Positions 38,001 to 47,311 of a DNA stretch of 64,000 nt are shown here, piece by piece (the stretch's first letter is position 1; each line of letters begins with the position of its first letter). Source of the DNA: Anaerolineaceae bacterium (GTDB lineage Bacteria > Chloroflexota > Anaerolineae > Anaerolineales > Anaerolineaceae); NCBI GenBank assembly GCA_029265815.1, contig JAJUGU010000001.1, positions 1 to 64,000 of the forward strand, written 5' to 3'. The position numbers were made by a program, and so were the translations under genes. The notes under the pieces were generated by a model, which was not told where the DNA came from, made no database searches, and saw only the letters and a list, made by a program, of their open reading frames with translations.

Positions 38001-40364
38001 CAAATCGAAAAATTAGGCGACGACCCTTCGATCTTTAAGGCTGAGATCGAATCTGTGAATGGAAATATCGAAAAAGCATATGAAATTCTGAAAAATGCTT
38101 CTGATACGCCTATCAATATAGTATTTGAGCCCGTGTTTTTACCGGAGGAATGGAGCAGCTTTGTTAATTCTACCAGACCAGTAACCGCGTTATGGTTGAT
38201 GTTTGGTTTACAAAGCGGTATACATCACGATTCGATGAGTAAGGCTAGGAACTGGATCGAGGCCGAACCACAGAATCTTGAAGCGCGCGTATTTGGGATT
38301 GAAACAGCACTTGCCTGTGGTGCGTTTGAAGATTACGACTGTTTCTTAAATATGGCTGGCTTAACTGAGGCCGATCCATTTTTCCATAACCTCGAATTAT
38401 TGCGTATTGAACGCGAGCAGGATCAAAAAATCTTTGCGCTTTCTGCTGAGAAATTTGATGGTAATGAAATCGCTGATGTGGTAAACCGCCCAGAAGTAAT
38501 TACCAGGGTAAGAGCGCTGGCAGCTGAAGGTCAGCTTCTAGATGCTGAGATTTTGCTTGAGCAAATTGTTTCTGGTTTCGCCAGATCAAACAAAGCACCA
38601 TACATTTGCCGAATCGGACTGTTGCGCAATGCTATCAAAGCTGGGTTGGCGGTCAACAGGTGGAAAGAAGCCGTGAATCTCTATAGGCAGTATGGTAAAG
38701 AGATGGAAGGTAACAATGGAATGAAATCCTTGTTCCTTGAGACTCTGGTTACAGCGATTGAGTTCTTCAATTCTGTGCAGGGATTATCAATAGAGACTCA
38801 TCTCCCCTGGAATGCTTTATTTGTGGCAACATTAGAGGATGAAATTACAAGATTATCAGAATCGTTGGCGGATGATAAGGTAAGCGCTGCGAGGCGTTGG
38901 ACACTACGCGGGAATCTTGCGCTCAATCCATCGCAGGAAAATATCAGAGCACTGGCGTTGATCACTCCGCAGGCAGATGATGCTGCTGCAATTATGGCAG
39001 GATTACGAGCTACTGACCAGGTAAATACTGCCATTCAAGTTGTAAAAAAATTCAGCAATGACCCGCGCGTTCTTTTTGAGCTTGCACTTTGCTTCTATGA
39101 GAAAGACAGCGAAAAAGCGCTTGAGGCTCTCAAATCATCCCTGCAAATATCTCCCGATCAACCTGCTGCACTTTGTTTACTGAGTAAAGTACTCGAAAAC
39201 CTGGGTATGAAAACTGAATCACTGGAAAAGCTCGAAGAAGCGATCAGTCTATGGCCGAATGAAGCGCGTTGGCATATGAGAGCAGCTGAAATTCAGCATG
39301 CATTGGGTAATCTAGATGATCCGGTTAGACATCTGCAAGCAGCGCTTGAATTGACTCCAAACGACACTGAAATCATTTATCGTTTAGGTAAAGCATTCGC
39401 TCTCAATAAGAATCATCAAGCTGCATTGGAATACTTACAGTCTGCAGCCAGCAAGGCTCCCAACCGTGCTGAGATTTGGGAGGCAATCTCTGACGCATAC
39501 CAACAGGCTGGAAGTCTAAACCAGGCGTTGGAAGCTGCTGAAAAAGCCAGTAAAACTGATCCGTTTGCAGTGAAGCCTCATTTGCAAGCTGCAAGGGTGA
39601 ATTGGTACAGAGGAGAGCTTGAGAAAGCTCTTGAACAGGTGAAAATGGCAATCTCTCTCAATCCGGATAATGCAGAAGGCTATGTTTTCCTTGCGCAATT
39701 GCTACGCGAAAAAGGAGAGAATGGCAAGGCGCTTGAGACGCTCGAAAAGGCATCCCAATGCAAGACCATAAATGTGGGTACAATGATCGATCATGCTTCG
39801 CTTTTGAAGGAAATTAATGGAGCAGCTGCGGCTAGAGATCTGTTATCAAATTTCAGCCAACGCTTCCCGGAGAATCCAGAATTGTTAAAGATGCTGGCAC
39901 AAGCTGAAGAAGAATGTGGTGATCTAAGGCGGGCCGAAATCGCCGCAAAACGTGCTTTGGAATTTCATCCTGAGGCAACAGACTTGCACCTTTTCCTTGG
40001 AAGCATTGAGGAAAAAACAGGCAATCTTGACCAGGCAGCTCATTATTTTAGCCAGGCGATCGCCCATCATCCTGAAGAAACCGAGGGATACATAAAATTA
40101 AGCCACGCATTCGCTCAACAGCGTGAGTTTTCAAAAGCGCGTGAGGTATTGGAGGAAGGAATCAGACGTAGCCCGGGTGAAATCAACCTTTATCTCGCGT
40201 GTGCCAACCTGTTGAAAGACGCCAAGGATTATCGTGGCGCTGAACAAATGCTGCGCAAGGCTTCAGAGATCGATCCACGGAACTTGACCGTTCATAGGCA
40301 ACTTGGTGCGGTACTTGCACTGAATTTGGTACATCAATCGCAGGAAGTGAGCTCACACCTATGA
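35049..40364 (+). CDS. Giant tetratricopeptide-repeat protein (~1771 aa)
   Basis: Many TPR-like repeats (e.g. AALNVLKEGLAVNPDQRSIKIAYAKNLVQRG, ALEQVKMAISLNPDNAEGYVFLAQLLREKGENGKALETLEKA); RBS GAGAGGAGAA before ATG 35049. Confidence 0.9.
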   Translation: MQFTDQISVVNHLTSLDEVAVYFKALRQDEIIWKEVQRFLADPSRVEYLAAQERPLDAGVLCLLSIDPEIDLSRYPIASFSGQTLEQIMFAYESYIQSNEPVIDFAHAALLAAALIEKRKITTQWKNVILEIISRMKISTSERFSQFWGTAFAIIANLVEKRDELLADLLSLQQQDLGLKVFMHAVQCLPLNEEQKIELFYSHLKSVNTANQSQALRLLSLTSDPEFIRQVALRLLSKSLQIETNGQTYDIYWKNPASSLQFALQCQYAADIAHYAGEKQIAAKLIDKSMEILAAFESIGKMKKVDLFQESTSIRDVFDESELEHPEITSELVYSPLWGEVEISSDQAIFPVKIIRQLDEISHAGNSEFANVELITVINALSDCDLEELFVKGPKFIQTWDVVEVLDNLANSNANQEAKRLAEVILRKNPFNVRANLSAAKVLEKIGAWAEALTHWQTLAILNPASDDVKRNLGKAYIKTGDKAEAFKVMKDLISREEPECESDLLDLANLALDLDRPDDTISAVEKILEQNPDHSCALTLAGLAHHQKDEIDLAVEKLQKAIETPGNDPRAWIILSEINNKIGNKEAALNVLKEGLAVNPDQRSIKIAYAKNLVQRGSTTEAYPLLRELSAASVDYEIDTLLIDVMKQLGKEDLCLVIEELKGRYPEDPRILADYGENLVANGKLAEGLSVLRQIKSDLKTNSAWSMAYVAALLGIDYSKFQSERNISVKDINEAKSMIDQVISVEPDQSKAIMLKGELLASNHQHEAAVKLFTQVLESKNMLEDGWLARLHADLTRSTAALGKSEIALASIEEAIGLQPDWIGLHQLKTDVMLSGGDVSQAESQFKHVLEITPDSHEKSLWAAKIWQKMGNSERAATILKDAIIRDPAHLDLQLMAAEMQLDKAAETIIGDLVQSMKTLVMESSEPTELIHSAALFVKMGKTEEAILALTRACELGSWEASLNLCGYYRLQNENEKAGEVIDQIEKLGDDPSIFKAEIESVNGNIEKAYEILKNASDTPINIVFEPVFLPEEWSSFVNSTRPVTALWLMFGLQSGIHHDSMSKARNWIEAEPQNLEARVFGIETALACGAFEDYDCFLNMAGLTEADPFFHNLELLRIEREQDQKIFALSAEKFDGNEIADVVNRPEVITRVRALAAEGQLLDAEILLEQIVSGFARSNKAPYICRIGLLRNAIKAGLAVNRWKEAVNLYRQYGKEMEGNNGMKSLFLETLVTAIEFFNSVQGLSIETHLPWNALFVATLEDEITRLSESLADDKVSAARRWTLRGNLALNPSQENIRALALITPQADDAAAIMAGLRATDQVNTAIQVVKKFSNDPRVLFELALCFYEKDSEKALEALKSSLQISPDQPAALCLLSKVLENLGMKTESLEKLEEAISLWPNEARWHMRAAEIQHALGNLDDPVRHLQAALELTPNDTEIIYRLGKAFALNKNHQAALEYLQSAASKAPNRAEIWEAISDAYQQAGSLNQALEAAEKASKTDPFAVKPHLQAARVNWYRGELEKALEQVKMAISLNPDNAEGYVFLAQLLREKGENGKALETLEKASQCKTINVGTMIDHASLLKEINGAAAARDLLSNFSQRFPENPELLKMLAQAEEECGDLRRAEIAAKRALEFHPEATDLHLFLGSIEEKTGNLDQAAHYFSQAIAHHPEETEGYIKLSHAFAQQREFSKAREVLEEGIRRSPGEINLYLACANLLKDAKDYRGAEQMLRKASEIDPRNLTVHRQLGAVLALNLVHQSQEVSSHL

Positions 40365-42958
40365 TTTCACAATTCGGTCGTAAAGAAAACAATCCTCAAA
40401 CCATCAATCGGCAGAGATTACTATTCTTGCTGAACGCGGGGATGGATACAAAAGCATATCGGTTTACCAGACAGGCCGCTCTGGCCTGGTTAGCCTCATT
40501 TCCAGGAGATCTGGAGGTTAACCTGGCTTATGCAAGGGCATTATTGAAAGAAGAGCGTTACGCACATGCTTCTCCTGTGATTCAAAAAATCCTTCACACA
40601 GATCCAGAATTCGTTGAAGCAGCCATCTTGGGGGAAGAGATATTTGCCAGGAGCGATCCTGCGTTTCTCCCTTTCACAGCTGGAACGATCAAGGCTTTGG
40701 GAGGAACACCAGTAAATTCATTGGCATCTCCTGAATGGGGTGAAAAGCTTTTTCTGATTCGCCGCGCGATCGCTGGAGGGCATTACGAGGCTGCCCGGTT
40801 GCAAGTATTCGAGATTTTAGGTGAATCTGAACATGTTGAATTGATCAGCTATTACCATTTATTGGTTGCTGAGAAACTTGAAGATAAGACAAGTCTCGCA
40901 AACCTTGCGTTGCTGTATCACACTCGGTGGCCGGATTGCATTCAAATCAGCCTGATGCTGGCACGTATCTGGATGGATTCTGGCAGGGAAGATGATGCAG
41001 TGAATCTGCTGCATGCTTGTGCATCCAATGATCCAGTCGGGCAAGTACCTTCAAGGATGTGGGGAAAGGTTCATCCCTATCAGGCACTTTATCCGCAAGA
41101 AATGCAGATCAAGCTTGATCTTCCAATCCCCGCAGAAGTGGCCGGAAAGCTGGGGCTGAACCAGCTTGCTGCAGGTAAGCCCTCGGCAACCGGTTCTGTT
41201 GGGGGAAGGCATGTGAAAACAGATGTCACTTCTTTTGATGGGTACAAGGTAACTCCCACGGATAAAGCGTCTTATCCCGTGCACCCCAAGGTCACACCTG
41301 AGGTAAAGAAAAAGAAAAGCCCTGTTTCCACAGAAGTTGAACAGAAATTTAAGGAAATTGCCAGCAATCTTGGACAGGAAGTATTAAATCACACTGATGA
41401 ACGGTTCCCGGCATATGTGATCTTGAGCATGAAGAGTGGACTTCAAAATCAATTTGGAGAACAAAGCGCCAGTGTGATCATTGAAGAATTGTCAACACTG
41501 GCAAAGAATGTCCAGGAAAAAGCCGGTTGGACATCAATCGTTTTCTTGCCCGATGATCTTGCCATTTGCGGTAAGTACAATATAACCCCGGTTGATGCAC
41601 TCGACCCGTGGAAAATCAAACTGGCTTTAGTCGATCTCGACAAATCTCTCGAGAAAACCGGTGAGCGAATTGGAAGTGTACTTATCGTTGGCGGAGATGG
41701 TGTAGTTCCATTTCACAGGCTGCCGAATCCTACGGATGATTCTGATGCAGAGGTTCCGTCAGATAGCCCTTATGGCACATTGGATACGAATTACTTTGTT
41801 CCCGATTGGCCAGTCGGCCGCTTACCAGGAGAAGCTGGCGCAGATGCTGGTTTATTATTGGAACAGATTCGAAATATCAGTCTTTATCATTCTGATGAGC
41901 CGAGTTCTTCATCAATTATTGATGCGATTTTCAGAGTAATCTTCTTCTGGAACCAACCCTGGATACAAAATTTCACTAACATCGGTTATTCTGCGTCAGT
42001 ATGGCGGCGGTCTTCACTTGCTGCATTCAGACCTGTAGGAGAAGGTCGCAATTTATTCCTTTCACCAAATGGAAAAAACACATCCTTCAATCCAGGTAAA
42101 CTGGCATCAGCACAGATAGGATACTTTAATCTTCACGGTGTAGAAGATGGTAGTGAATGGTATGGGCAAAAAGATGTTACTGAAAATGATTCTGGCCCTG
42201 ATTTTCCTGTGGCTTTAAAACCTTCTGATATTCAATGTCTATCTGATCTTCCGCGTATTGTCTACTGCGAAGCTTGCTATGGCGGGCATGTTTTTGAAAA
42301 GCAAGAAGAAGAATCTATTGCCTTAACCATGCTCGGTAAGGGGGTCATGGCTATGGTTGGGTCGACGACGATTTCTTATGGCTCGGTTACAACTCCATTG
42401 ATCGGAGCAGATCTATTAGGGTACCTGATCCTCAAAAATTTGCGAGATGGTTTGCCAATTGGCACCTCAATGTTGAACGCCAGAGTGGAATTCGTTCGAG
42501 AGATGAATCGCAGGCAGGGGTACCTGGATGGAGAAGATCAAAAGACATTGATTTCATTTGTTCTGTATGGTGATCCGCTGGTAGCCTATGATCCTTACCA
42601 ATCTGCCAAAAAGGTGACGCCGCGCGACTTGTATCACCCGGTGGTGAAAACCATCAGTGACAGCCCGGTTTTAGATCAGCAAACAGAAAAGGCTGCGCCT
42701 AAGATGATCGCGCAGGCGAAGAATCTGGTGAAAGAATATCTGCCAGGGATCGAATACGCTGAAGTGCGAGTCAGGAATCAGCAGATAAACGGAGCAGTTT
42801 CTGGTAAATTTTCCAAGACAGCCAATCAAAATGCTTCTGGGCGAGTGGTGGTGAGTTTCAGCAAGCAGTTTACTCAGGCAGAAAAAATTCACCGGCAATA
42901 CGCCAGGGTCACTTTAGACAAAGAAGGAAAGATGGTCAAACTGGCAGTATCACGCTGA
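40361..42958 (+). CDS. C25 (gingipain)-like / caspase-fold cysteine peptidase with TPR-like N-terminus
   Basis: VLIVGGDGVVPFHRLPNP...YGTLDTNYFVPDWPVGRLPGE, candidate His in YFNLHGVEDG, candidate Cys in IVYCEACYGGHV, GKGVMAMVGSTTISYG, FVLYGDPLVAYDP; ATGA overlap with upstream TPR gene. Confidence 0.8.
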   Translation: MISQFGRKENNPQTINRQRLLFLLNAGMDTKAYRFTRQAALAWLASFPGDLEVNLAYARALLKEERYAHASPVIQKILHTDPEFVEAAILGEEIFARSDPAFLPFTAGTIKALGGTPVNSLASPEWGEKLFLIRRAIAGGHYEAARLQVFEILGESEHVELISYYHLLVAEKLEDKTSLANLALLYHTRWPDCIQISLMLARIWMDSGREDDAVNLLHACASNDPVGQVPSRMWGKVHPYQALYPQEMQIKLDLPIPAEVAGKLGLNQLAAGKPSATGSVGGRHVKTDVTSFDGYKVTPTDKASYPVHPKVTPEVKKKKSPVSTEVEQKFKEIASNLGQEVLNHTDERFPAYVILSMKSGLQNQFGEQSASVIIEELSTLAKNVQEKAGWTSIVFLPDDLAICGKYNITPVDALDPWKIKLALVDLDKSLEKTGERIGSVLIVGGDGVVPFHRLPNPTDDSDAEVPSDSPYGTLDTNYFVPDWPVGRLPGEAGADAGLLLEQIRNISLYHSDEPSSSSIIDAIFRVIFFWNQPWIQNFTNIGYSASVWRRSSLAAFRPVGEGRNLFLSPNGKNTSFNPGKLASAQIGYFNLHGVEDGSEWYGQKDVTENDSGPDFPVALKPSDIQCLSDLPRIVYCEACYGGHVFEKQEEESIALTMLGKGVMAMVGSTTISYGSVTTPLIGADLLGYLILKNLRDGLPIGTSMLNARVEFVREMNRRQGYLDGEDQKTLISFVLYGDPLVAYDPYQSAKKVTPRDLYHPVVKTISDSPVLDQQTEKAAPKMIAQAKNLVKEYLPGIEYAEVRVRNQQINGAVSGKFSKTANQNASGRVVVSFSKQFTQAEKIHRQYARVTLDKEGKMVKLAVSR

Positions 42959-42975
42959 GCAAAAATGTGCGCTTC

Positions 42976-43008
42976 GCCCGCGGAATTGGATTTCCGCGGG
43001 CTTTTTTA
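42976..43008 (+). terminator. Rho-independent terminator of the TPR/peptidase operon
   Basis: GCCCGCGGAA-ttggat-TTCCGCGGGC-TTTTTT. Confidence 0.92.
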
Positions 43009-43065
43009 ATCGAATCTGATATTATCGAATATAATTCAGCACATCATTATGAATTAAGGTGACTT

Positions 43066-45798
43066 ATGGCAAAGAAAATGACCGGTGCAGAAATCAGGCA
43101 ATCATTCATTGACTTCTTTAAGAATAAACAGCATACATTTGTTCCTTCATCCTCGCTGGTACCTGGTGGCGATCAGACTTTGTTATTTACCAATGCTGGA
43201 ATGGTGCAGTTTAAAGACGTTTTTCTGGGAACAGACAAACGTCCTTATACGCGTGCCGTAAACTCTCAAAAATGTATGCGCGTGGCAGGAAAGCACAATG
43301 ACCTTGATGAGGTTGGCCGCGATGATTCCCATCATACCTTTTTTGAAATGCTAGGGAATTGGTCATTTGGGGATTATTACAAAAAAGAAGCAATCCAATG
43401 GGCGTGGGAACTCCTCACAAAAGAATGGGGGATTGATCCCAACCTGCTCTATGCGACCTGTTTTAGAGATGATCAGGGCGATCTTCCTGCGGATGAAGAA
43501 GCGTTTGAATACTGGAAAGAACAGCCCGGGCTGCTGCCAGATCACATTCTTTACTTTGGCCGTAAGGATAATTTTTGGGAAATGGCAGAAACTGGGCCCT
43601 GTGGTCCTTGTAGCGAAATCAGTATAGACCGGGGGCCTGAATTTTGCGATAAAAAGGGCGTAGCGGGGCATGTATGCAGAGTAAACGGAGATTGCGCACG
43701 TTTCCTCGAAATCTGGAATTTGGTATTCATGCAATACAAGCGAATCAACCAGACTGTTTTTGAACCTTTACCGGCAACCCATGTGGATACCGGAATGGGG
43801 CTTGATCGCATTGTCTCTATTCTGCAAAACACCAATTCCAACTACCGCACTGATCTATTCAGCCCGATGATGGACAGGATCCGTGAACTTGCAGGGACAA
43901 CGACCGATGAAATGAACGCAAATTTCACCCCATACCGAGTTATCGGCGACCATACACGTGCAGTGACATTTTTGATCGCCGATGGTGTTGTTCCGGGAAA
44001 CATTGGGCGCAATTATATATGCAGGATGATTATTCGGCGGGCAGCCCGGTTTGCACAGAAGATTGGACTAAATGAACCATTTATGGCAAAGGTTGCCGAG
44101 ACCGTAATCGATACCTATGGCTCAGCCTATCCTGAACTTGTCAACAACCGTAAAACGATTTTGGATAGTATTACGCGAGAAGAAAAACGCTTCCAGCGAA
44201 CGGTTGAAGAAGGGATAACCCGATTGCAGGATGAATTGGATGAACTTAAAAAGAGCAATGGAAGGGTACTCGATGGAACGAAGGCTTTCGAACTTTATGC
44301 CACTCATGGATTACCCCTTGAATTGACCCGCGATGTGGCGCGCGAATCTGATCTGGATGTTGATGAAGCGGGTTTTAAAAAAGCAATGGAAGAACACAGG
44401 GTTCAATCAGGTGCCGGCAAAGCATTCGGGCCGCTTGGCGGCGAGGATGTTGAGATTTACCGCGGTGTGTTCGAAGAACTGGTCAAACGCGGTCAATTAG
44501 ACCCATCAGGTGTAGCCTACAACCCTTATGAATGGCTGAGATCTGAAGGAAAGGTTTTGGCCCTGTTTTCTGAAGGTGACCCGGTAGATCAAGCCGTGGA
44601 AGGTCAACCGGTGGAAGTGCTGCTACCTCAAACGGGTTTCTATATTGAATCTGGTGGTCAGGTTGGTGATCGAGGAAAGATCGAAGCAAGAGATGGATCC
44701 TGGAGCATTACCGTTGACCAGGTTCGCCGCCCGGCCACGGGTGTGATTATTCATATCGGCACAGTTGAAAAAGGGAATCCGAATGTTGGCGATGAAGCAG
44801 TTGCCGAAGTAGATAAATCCCGGCGGATGGATATCATGCGAAATCATACCGCTACTCATTTGTTGCACGCCCAGTTGCACAAAATTCTTGGAGAACATGC
44901 ACGGCAGGCAGGTTCGTTGGTAGCACCAGACCGGCTTCGATTCGACTTTACACATCCTGAAGCATTGACGCAGGAACAATTAGACGCCATTGAACGCGGG
45001 GTCAATCAGGATATTCTTGAGGCTCACGAACTATCGATCAAGGTTAAATCTCTACAAACAGCAATGTCAGAGGGAGCAATGGCCTTATTCGGTGAAAAAT
45101 ATGGTGAGAACGTGCGCACGATCACAATCGACCCCGAGCACCCGATTTCCTATGAATTATGCGGCGGAACTCATGTAGAAAACACCGCAGATATCGGCTC
45201 ATTCCTTATCGTTAGTGAAGGAAGCGCAGCTGCGGGTATCCGGCGTGTCGAAGCCGTTACCGGGCGTGCTGCATATGATGTCATCCATAACCGGAATAAG
45301 ATCCTGAGACGTGCAGCGAGATTGACCAATGCCTCTATTGAAGATGTGACGGAAAAAATCAGTAATTTACAGGATGAAGTAGAGTCTTTGCGTATAGAGT
45401 TGGGCAAAATACGCCAGGAATGGGTAAAGAAAGAGTTTGAGGAAAAATTGACTGGAATGACGAACATTTCAGGCATTCCGGTGCTTTCGGTGGAATTGAA
45501 AGGTGCCGACCTTGACACCTTGAGGCAGATGACTGACCTTTTCCGGTCAAAGAATCCATCTGGTGTCGTTGCGGTTGGTTCTGTGATCAACGATAAACCA
45601 ATGATCATATGCTCGGTGACCGAGGATTTGGTGAAACGCGGCATCAATGCCGGTGAGATTGTCAGACACGCCGCATCCATCATCGGGGGCAGCGGTGGCG
45701 GCAGACCAGTACTCGCACAGGCAGGCGGCAAAGACGCATCAAAATTACCTGAGGCAATGGCAAGCATCCCCGCGTTACTTGAAGGAAAACTCAAATAG
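43066..45798 (+). CDS. alaS: Alanine-tRNA ligase
   Basis: FTNAGMVQFKDVFLG, MRNHTATHLLHAQL, ELCGGTHVENTADIG, GGSGGGRPVLAQAGG. Confidence 0.97.
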   Translation: MAKKMTGAEIRQSFIDFFKNKQHTFVPSSSLVPGGDQTLLFTNAGMVQFKDVFLGTDKRPYTRAVNSQKCMRVAGKHNDLDEVGRDDSHHTFFEMLGNWSFGDYYKKEAIQWAWELLTKEWGIDPNLLYATCFRDDQGDLPADEEAFEYWKEQPGLLPDHILYFGRKDNFWEMAETGPCGPCSEISIDRGPEFCDKKGVAGHVCRVNGDCARFLEIWNLVFMQYKRINQTVFEPLPATHVDTGMGLDRIVSILQNTNSNYRTDLFSPMMDRIRELAGTTTDEMNANFTPYRVIGDHTRAVTFLIADGVVPGNIGRNYICRMIIRRAARFAQKIGLNEPFMAKVAETVIDTYGSAYPELVNNRKTILDSITREEKRFQRTVEEGITRLQDELDELKKSNGRVLDGTKAFELYATHGLPLELTRDVARESDLDVDEAGFKKAMEEHRVQSGAGKAFGPLGGEDVEIYRGVFEELVKRGQLDPSGVAYNPYEWLRSEGKVLALFSEGDPVDQAVEGQPVEVLLPQTGFYIESGGQVGDRGKIEARDGSWSITVDQVRRPATGVIIHIGTVEKGNPNVGDEAVAEVDKSRRMDIMRNHTATHLLHAQLHKILGEHARQAGSLVAPDRLRFDFTHPEALTQEQLDAIERGVNQDILEAHELSIKVKSLQTAMSEGAMALFGEKYGENVRTITIDPEHPISYELCGGTHVENTADIGSFLIVSEGSAAAGIRRVEAVTGRAAYDVIHNRNKILRRAARLTNASIEDVTEKISNLQDEVESLRIELGKIRQEWVKKEFEEKLTGMTNISGIPVLSVELKGADLDTLRQMTDLFRSKNPSGVVAVGSVINDKPMIICSVTEDLVKRGINAGEIVRHAASIIGGSGGGRPVLAQAGGKDASKLPEAMASIPALLEGKLK

Positions 45799-45801
45799 AA
45801 T

Positions 45802-45833
45802 AAAAAGAACTCCCAACCGGGAGTTCTTTTTTA
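45802..45833. terminator. Bidirectional terminator between alaS and gcvPB
   Basis: AAAAAGAACTCCC-aacc-GGGAGTTCTTTTTT. Confidence 0.9.
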
Positions 45834-45847
45834 CTTATTTATCAGGA

Positions 45848-47311
45848 TCAATTACTCTCAGGCAGCCAGCAGCAAAGAACCAGTTCTTTGGCTGCCTTTA
45901 CCTCGTCAAGACGGCCGACCGGAGTATGGTGGGGAGCCTCTTTCAACAGTTCTGGTGAAGAGTGTGCTTCCTCTGCAATTTTCAACAGTGCATCCGCAAA
46001 CTTATCCAATACTTGTTTGCTTTCAGTTTCAGTAGGCTCGATCATCAATGCTTCGTGCACGATGAGGGGGAAGTAGTTTGTGGGCGGATGAAAATCGTAA
46101 TCCATCAGGCGTTTTGCCACGTCTAATGCATGAACATCAGGTGCATCAGACCAGCAACCTTCAACAACAAACTCATGCATGTAAGAACGGTCATAAGGTA
46201 ATGTGTATTTATCGCGAATTCTGGAAAGTATATAGTTAGCATTCAATACTGCATATTCTGCTACTTTTTTCAGTCCTTCTGCACCGTGCATGCGAATATA
46301 TGTGAATGCGCGTACCATCACACCAAATTGTCCATAAAATGCTTTCACTCGGCCAATGGTTTTTGCTGGAATCGTTAAACCATATAACGGTGGAATCTCC
46401 TCAGTAGCTTCCTCAATAATGCTCACAATCGGGGCTGGCAGGAAGTCAACAAGGTGCGGTGCAACTCCAACCGGTCCTGATCCAGGACCTCCGCCGCCAT
46501 GAGGGGTTGAAAACGTCTTATGAAGATTGAAGTGCATGACGTCAAAACCGAGATCACCGGGGCGGGTAATACCCAGCAGGGCATTTAAGTTGGCACCGTC
46601 GCCATACACAAGGCCGCCAGCACGATGAACTGTCTCAATGACTTCAAGGACATTTTCATCGAACACGCCGAGTGTATTTGGGTTCGTCAACATCAAGCCT
46701 GCGACCGTCTCATCGCACAGATCGTGCAGTTTTGCCAGGTCCACATTTCCCCGAGAATCAGAAGGGATAGGAATTACCTCTAAGCCATTCATTGCCGATG
46801 TTGCCGGGTTTGTGCCGTGAGCTGAATCAGGGATCAGGATTCGCGTTCGTTTGAAATCTCCGCGGGATTGGTGGTAAGCATGAATAATCTTGACACCGAC
46901 AAATTCACCCTGTGCACCAGCTGCGGGTTGTAAACTGACAGCTGCGAATCCGCTAATCTCTTTCAATTGTTCTTGAAGGCTGTACATGAGTGCGAGACTG
47001 CCTTGAACGGTTTCGATTGGCTGCAAGGGATGAATATTGGCAAAACCTGGCAAGCGGGAGGTTACCTCGTTGATTTTTGGGTTGTATTTCATTGTGCAGG
47101 AACCCAGAGGATAAAGCCCGGTATCGATACTGTAGTTCTTGGTCGAAAGGTGGGTAAAATGCCTTACCACATCCACTTCAGATAACTCAGGGAGTGGAAG
47201 GTTTGTGCGAATGAATTCATCAGGGACCTTGAAGGCGGGTACATCAGACTCTGGAAATTGAACCCCGATTCTCCCGGCAGAAGACAATTCGTAAATGGTA
47301 GGTTCAGTCAT
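45848..47311 (-). CDS. gcvPB: Glycine dehydrogenase (decarboxylating) subunit 2
   Basis: GSCTMKYNPKINE, DSAHGTNPATSAMNG, FNLHKTFSTPHGGGGPGSGPVGV. Confidence 0.95.
   Translation of the reverse strand: MTEPTIYELSSAGRIGVQFPESDVPAFKVPDEFIRTNLPLPELSEVDVVRHFTHLSTKNYSIDTGLYPLGSCTMKYNPKINEVTSRLPGFANIHPLQPIETVQGSLALMYSLQEQLKEISGFAAVSLQPAAGAQGEFVGVKIIHAYHQSRGDFKRTRILIPDSAHGTNPATSAMNGLEVIPIPSDSRGNVDLAKLHDLCDETVAGLMLTNPNTLGVFDENVLEVIETVHRAGGLVYGDGANLNALLGITRPGDLGFDVMHFNLHKTFSTPHGGGGPGSGPVGVAPHLVDFLPAPIVSIIEEATEEIPPLYGLTIPAKTIGRVKAFYGQFGVMVRAFTYIRMHGAEGLKKVAEYAVLNANYILSRIRDKYTLPYDRSYMHEFVVEGCWSDAPDVHALDVAKRLMDYDFHPPTNYFPLIVHEALMIEPTETESKQVLDKFADALLKIAEEAHSSPELLKEAPHHTPVGRLDEVKAAKELVLCCWLPESN

Noticed and set aside
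40361-42958. Classification of the peptidase as a CHAT-domain protein
   Set aside because: Motif order (VGGDGVVPF, DNYF-like, GRLPGE, GDPLVAY) fits C25 better than CHAT (HFATHG/SACxTG/SLWxVDD).
45171-45794. 207-aa antisense ORF in alaS
   Set aside because: Completely inside alaS, no independent RBS or promoter evidence; shadow of alaS codon usage.
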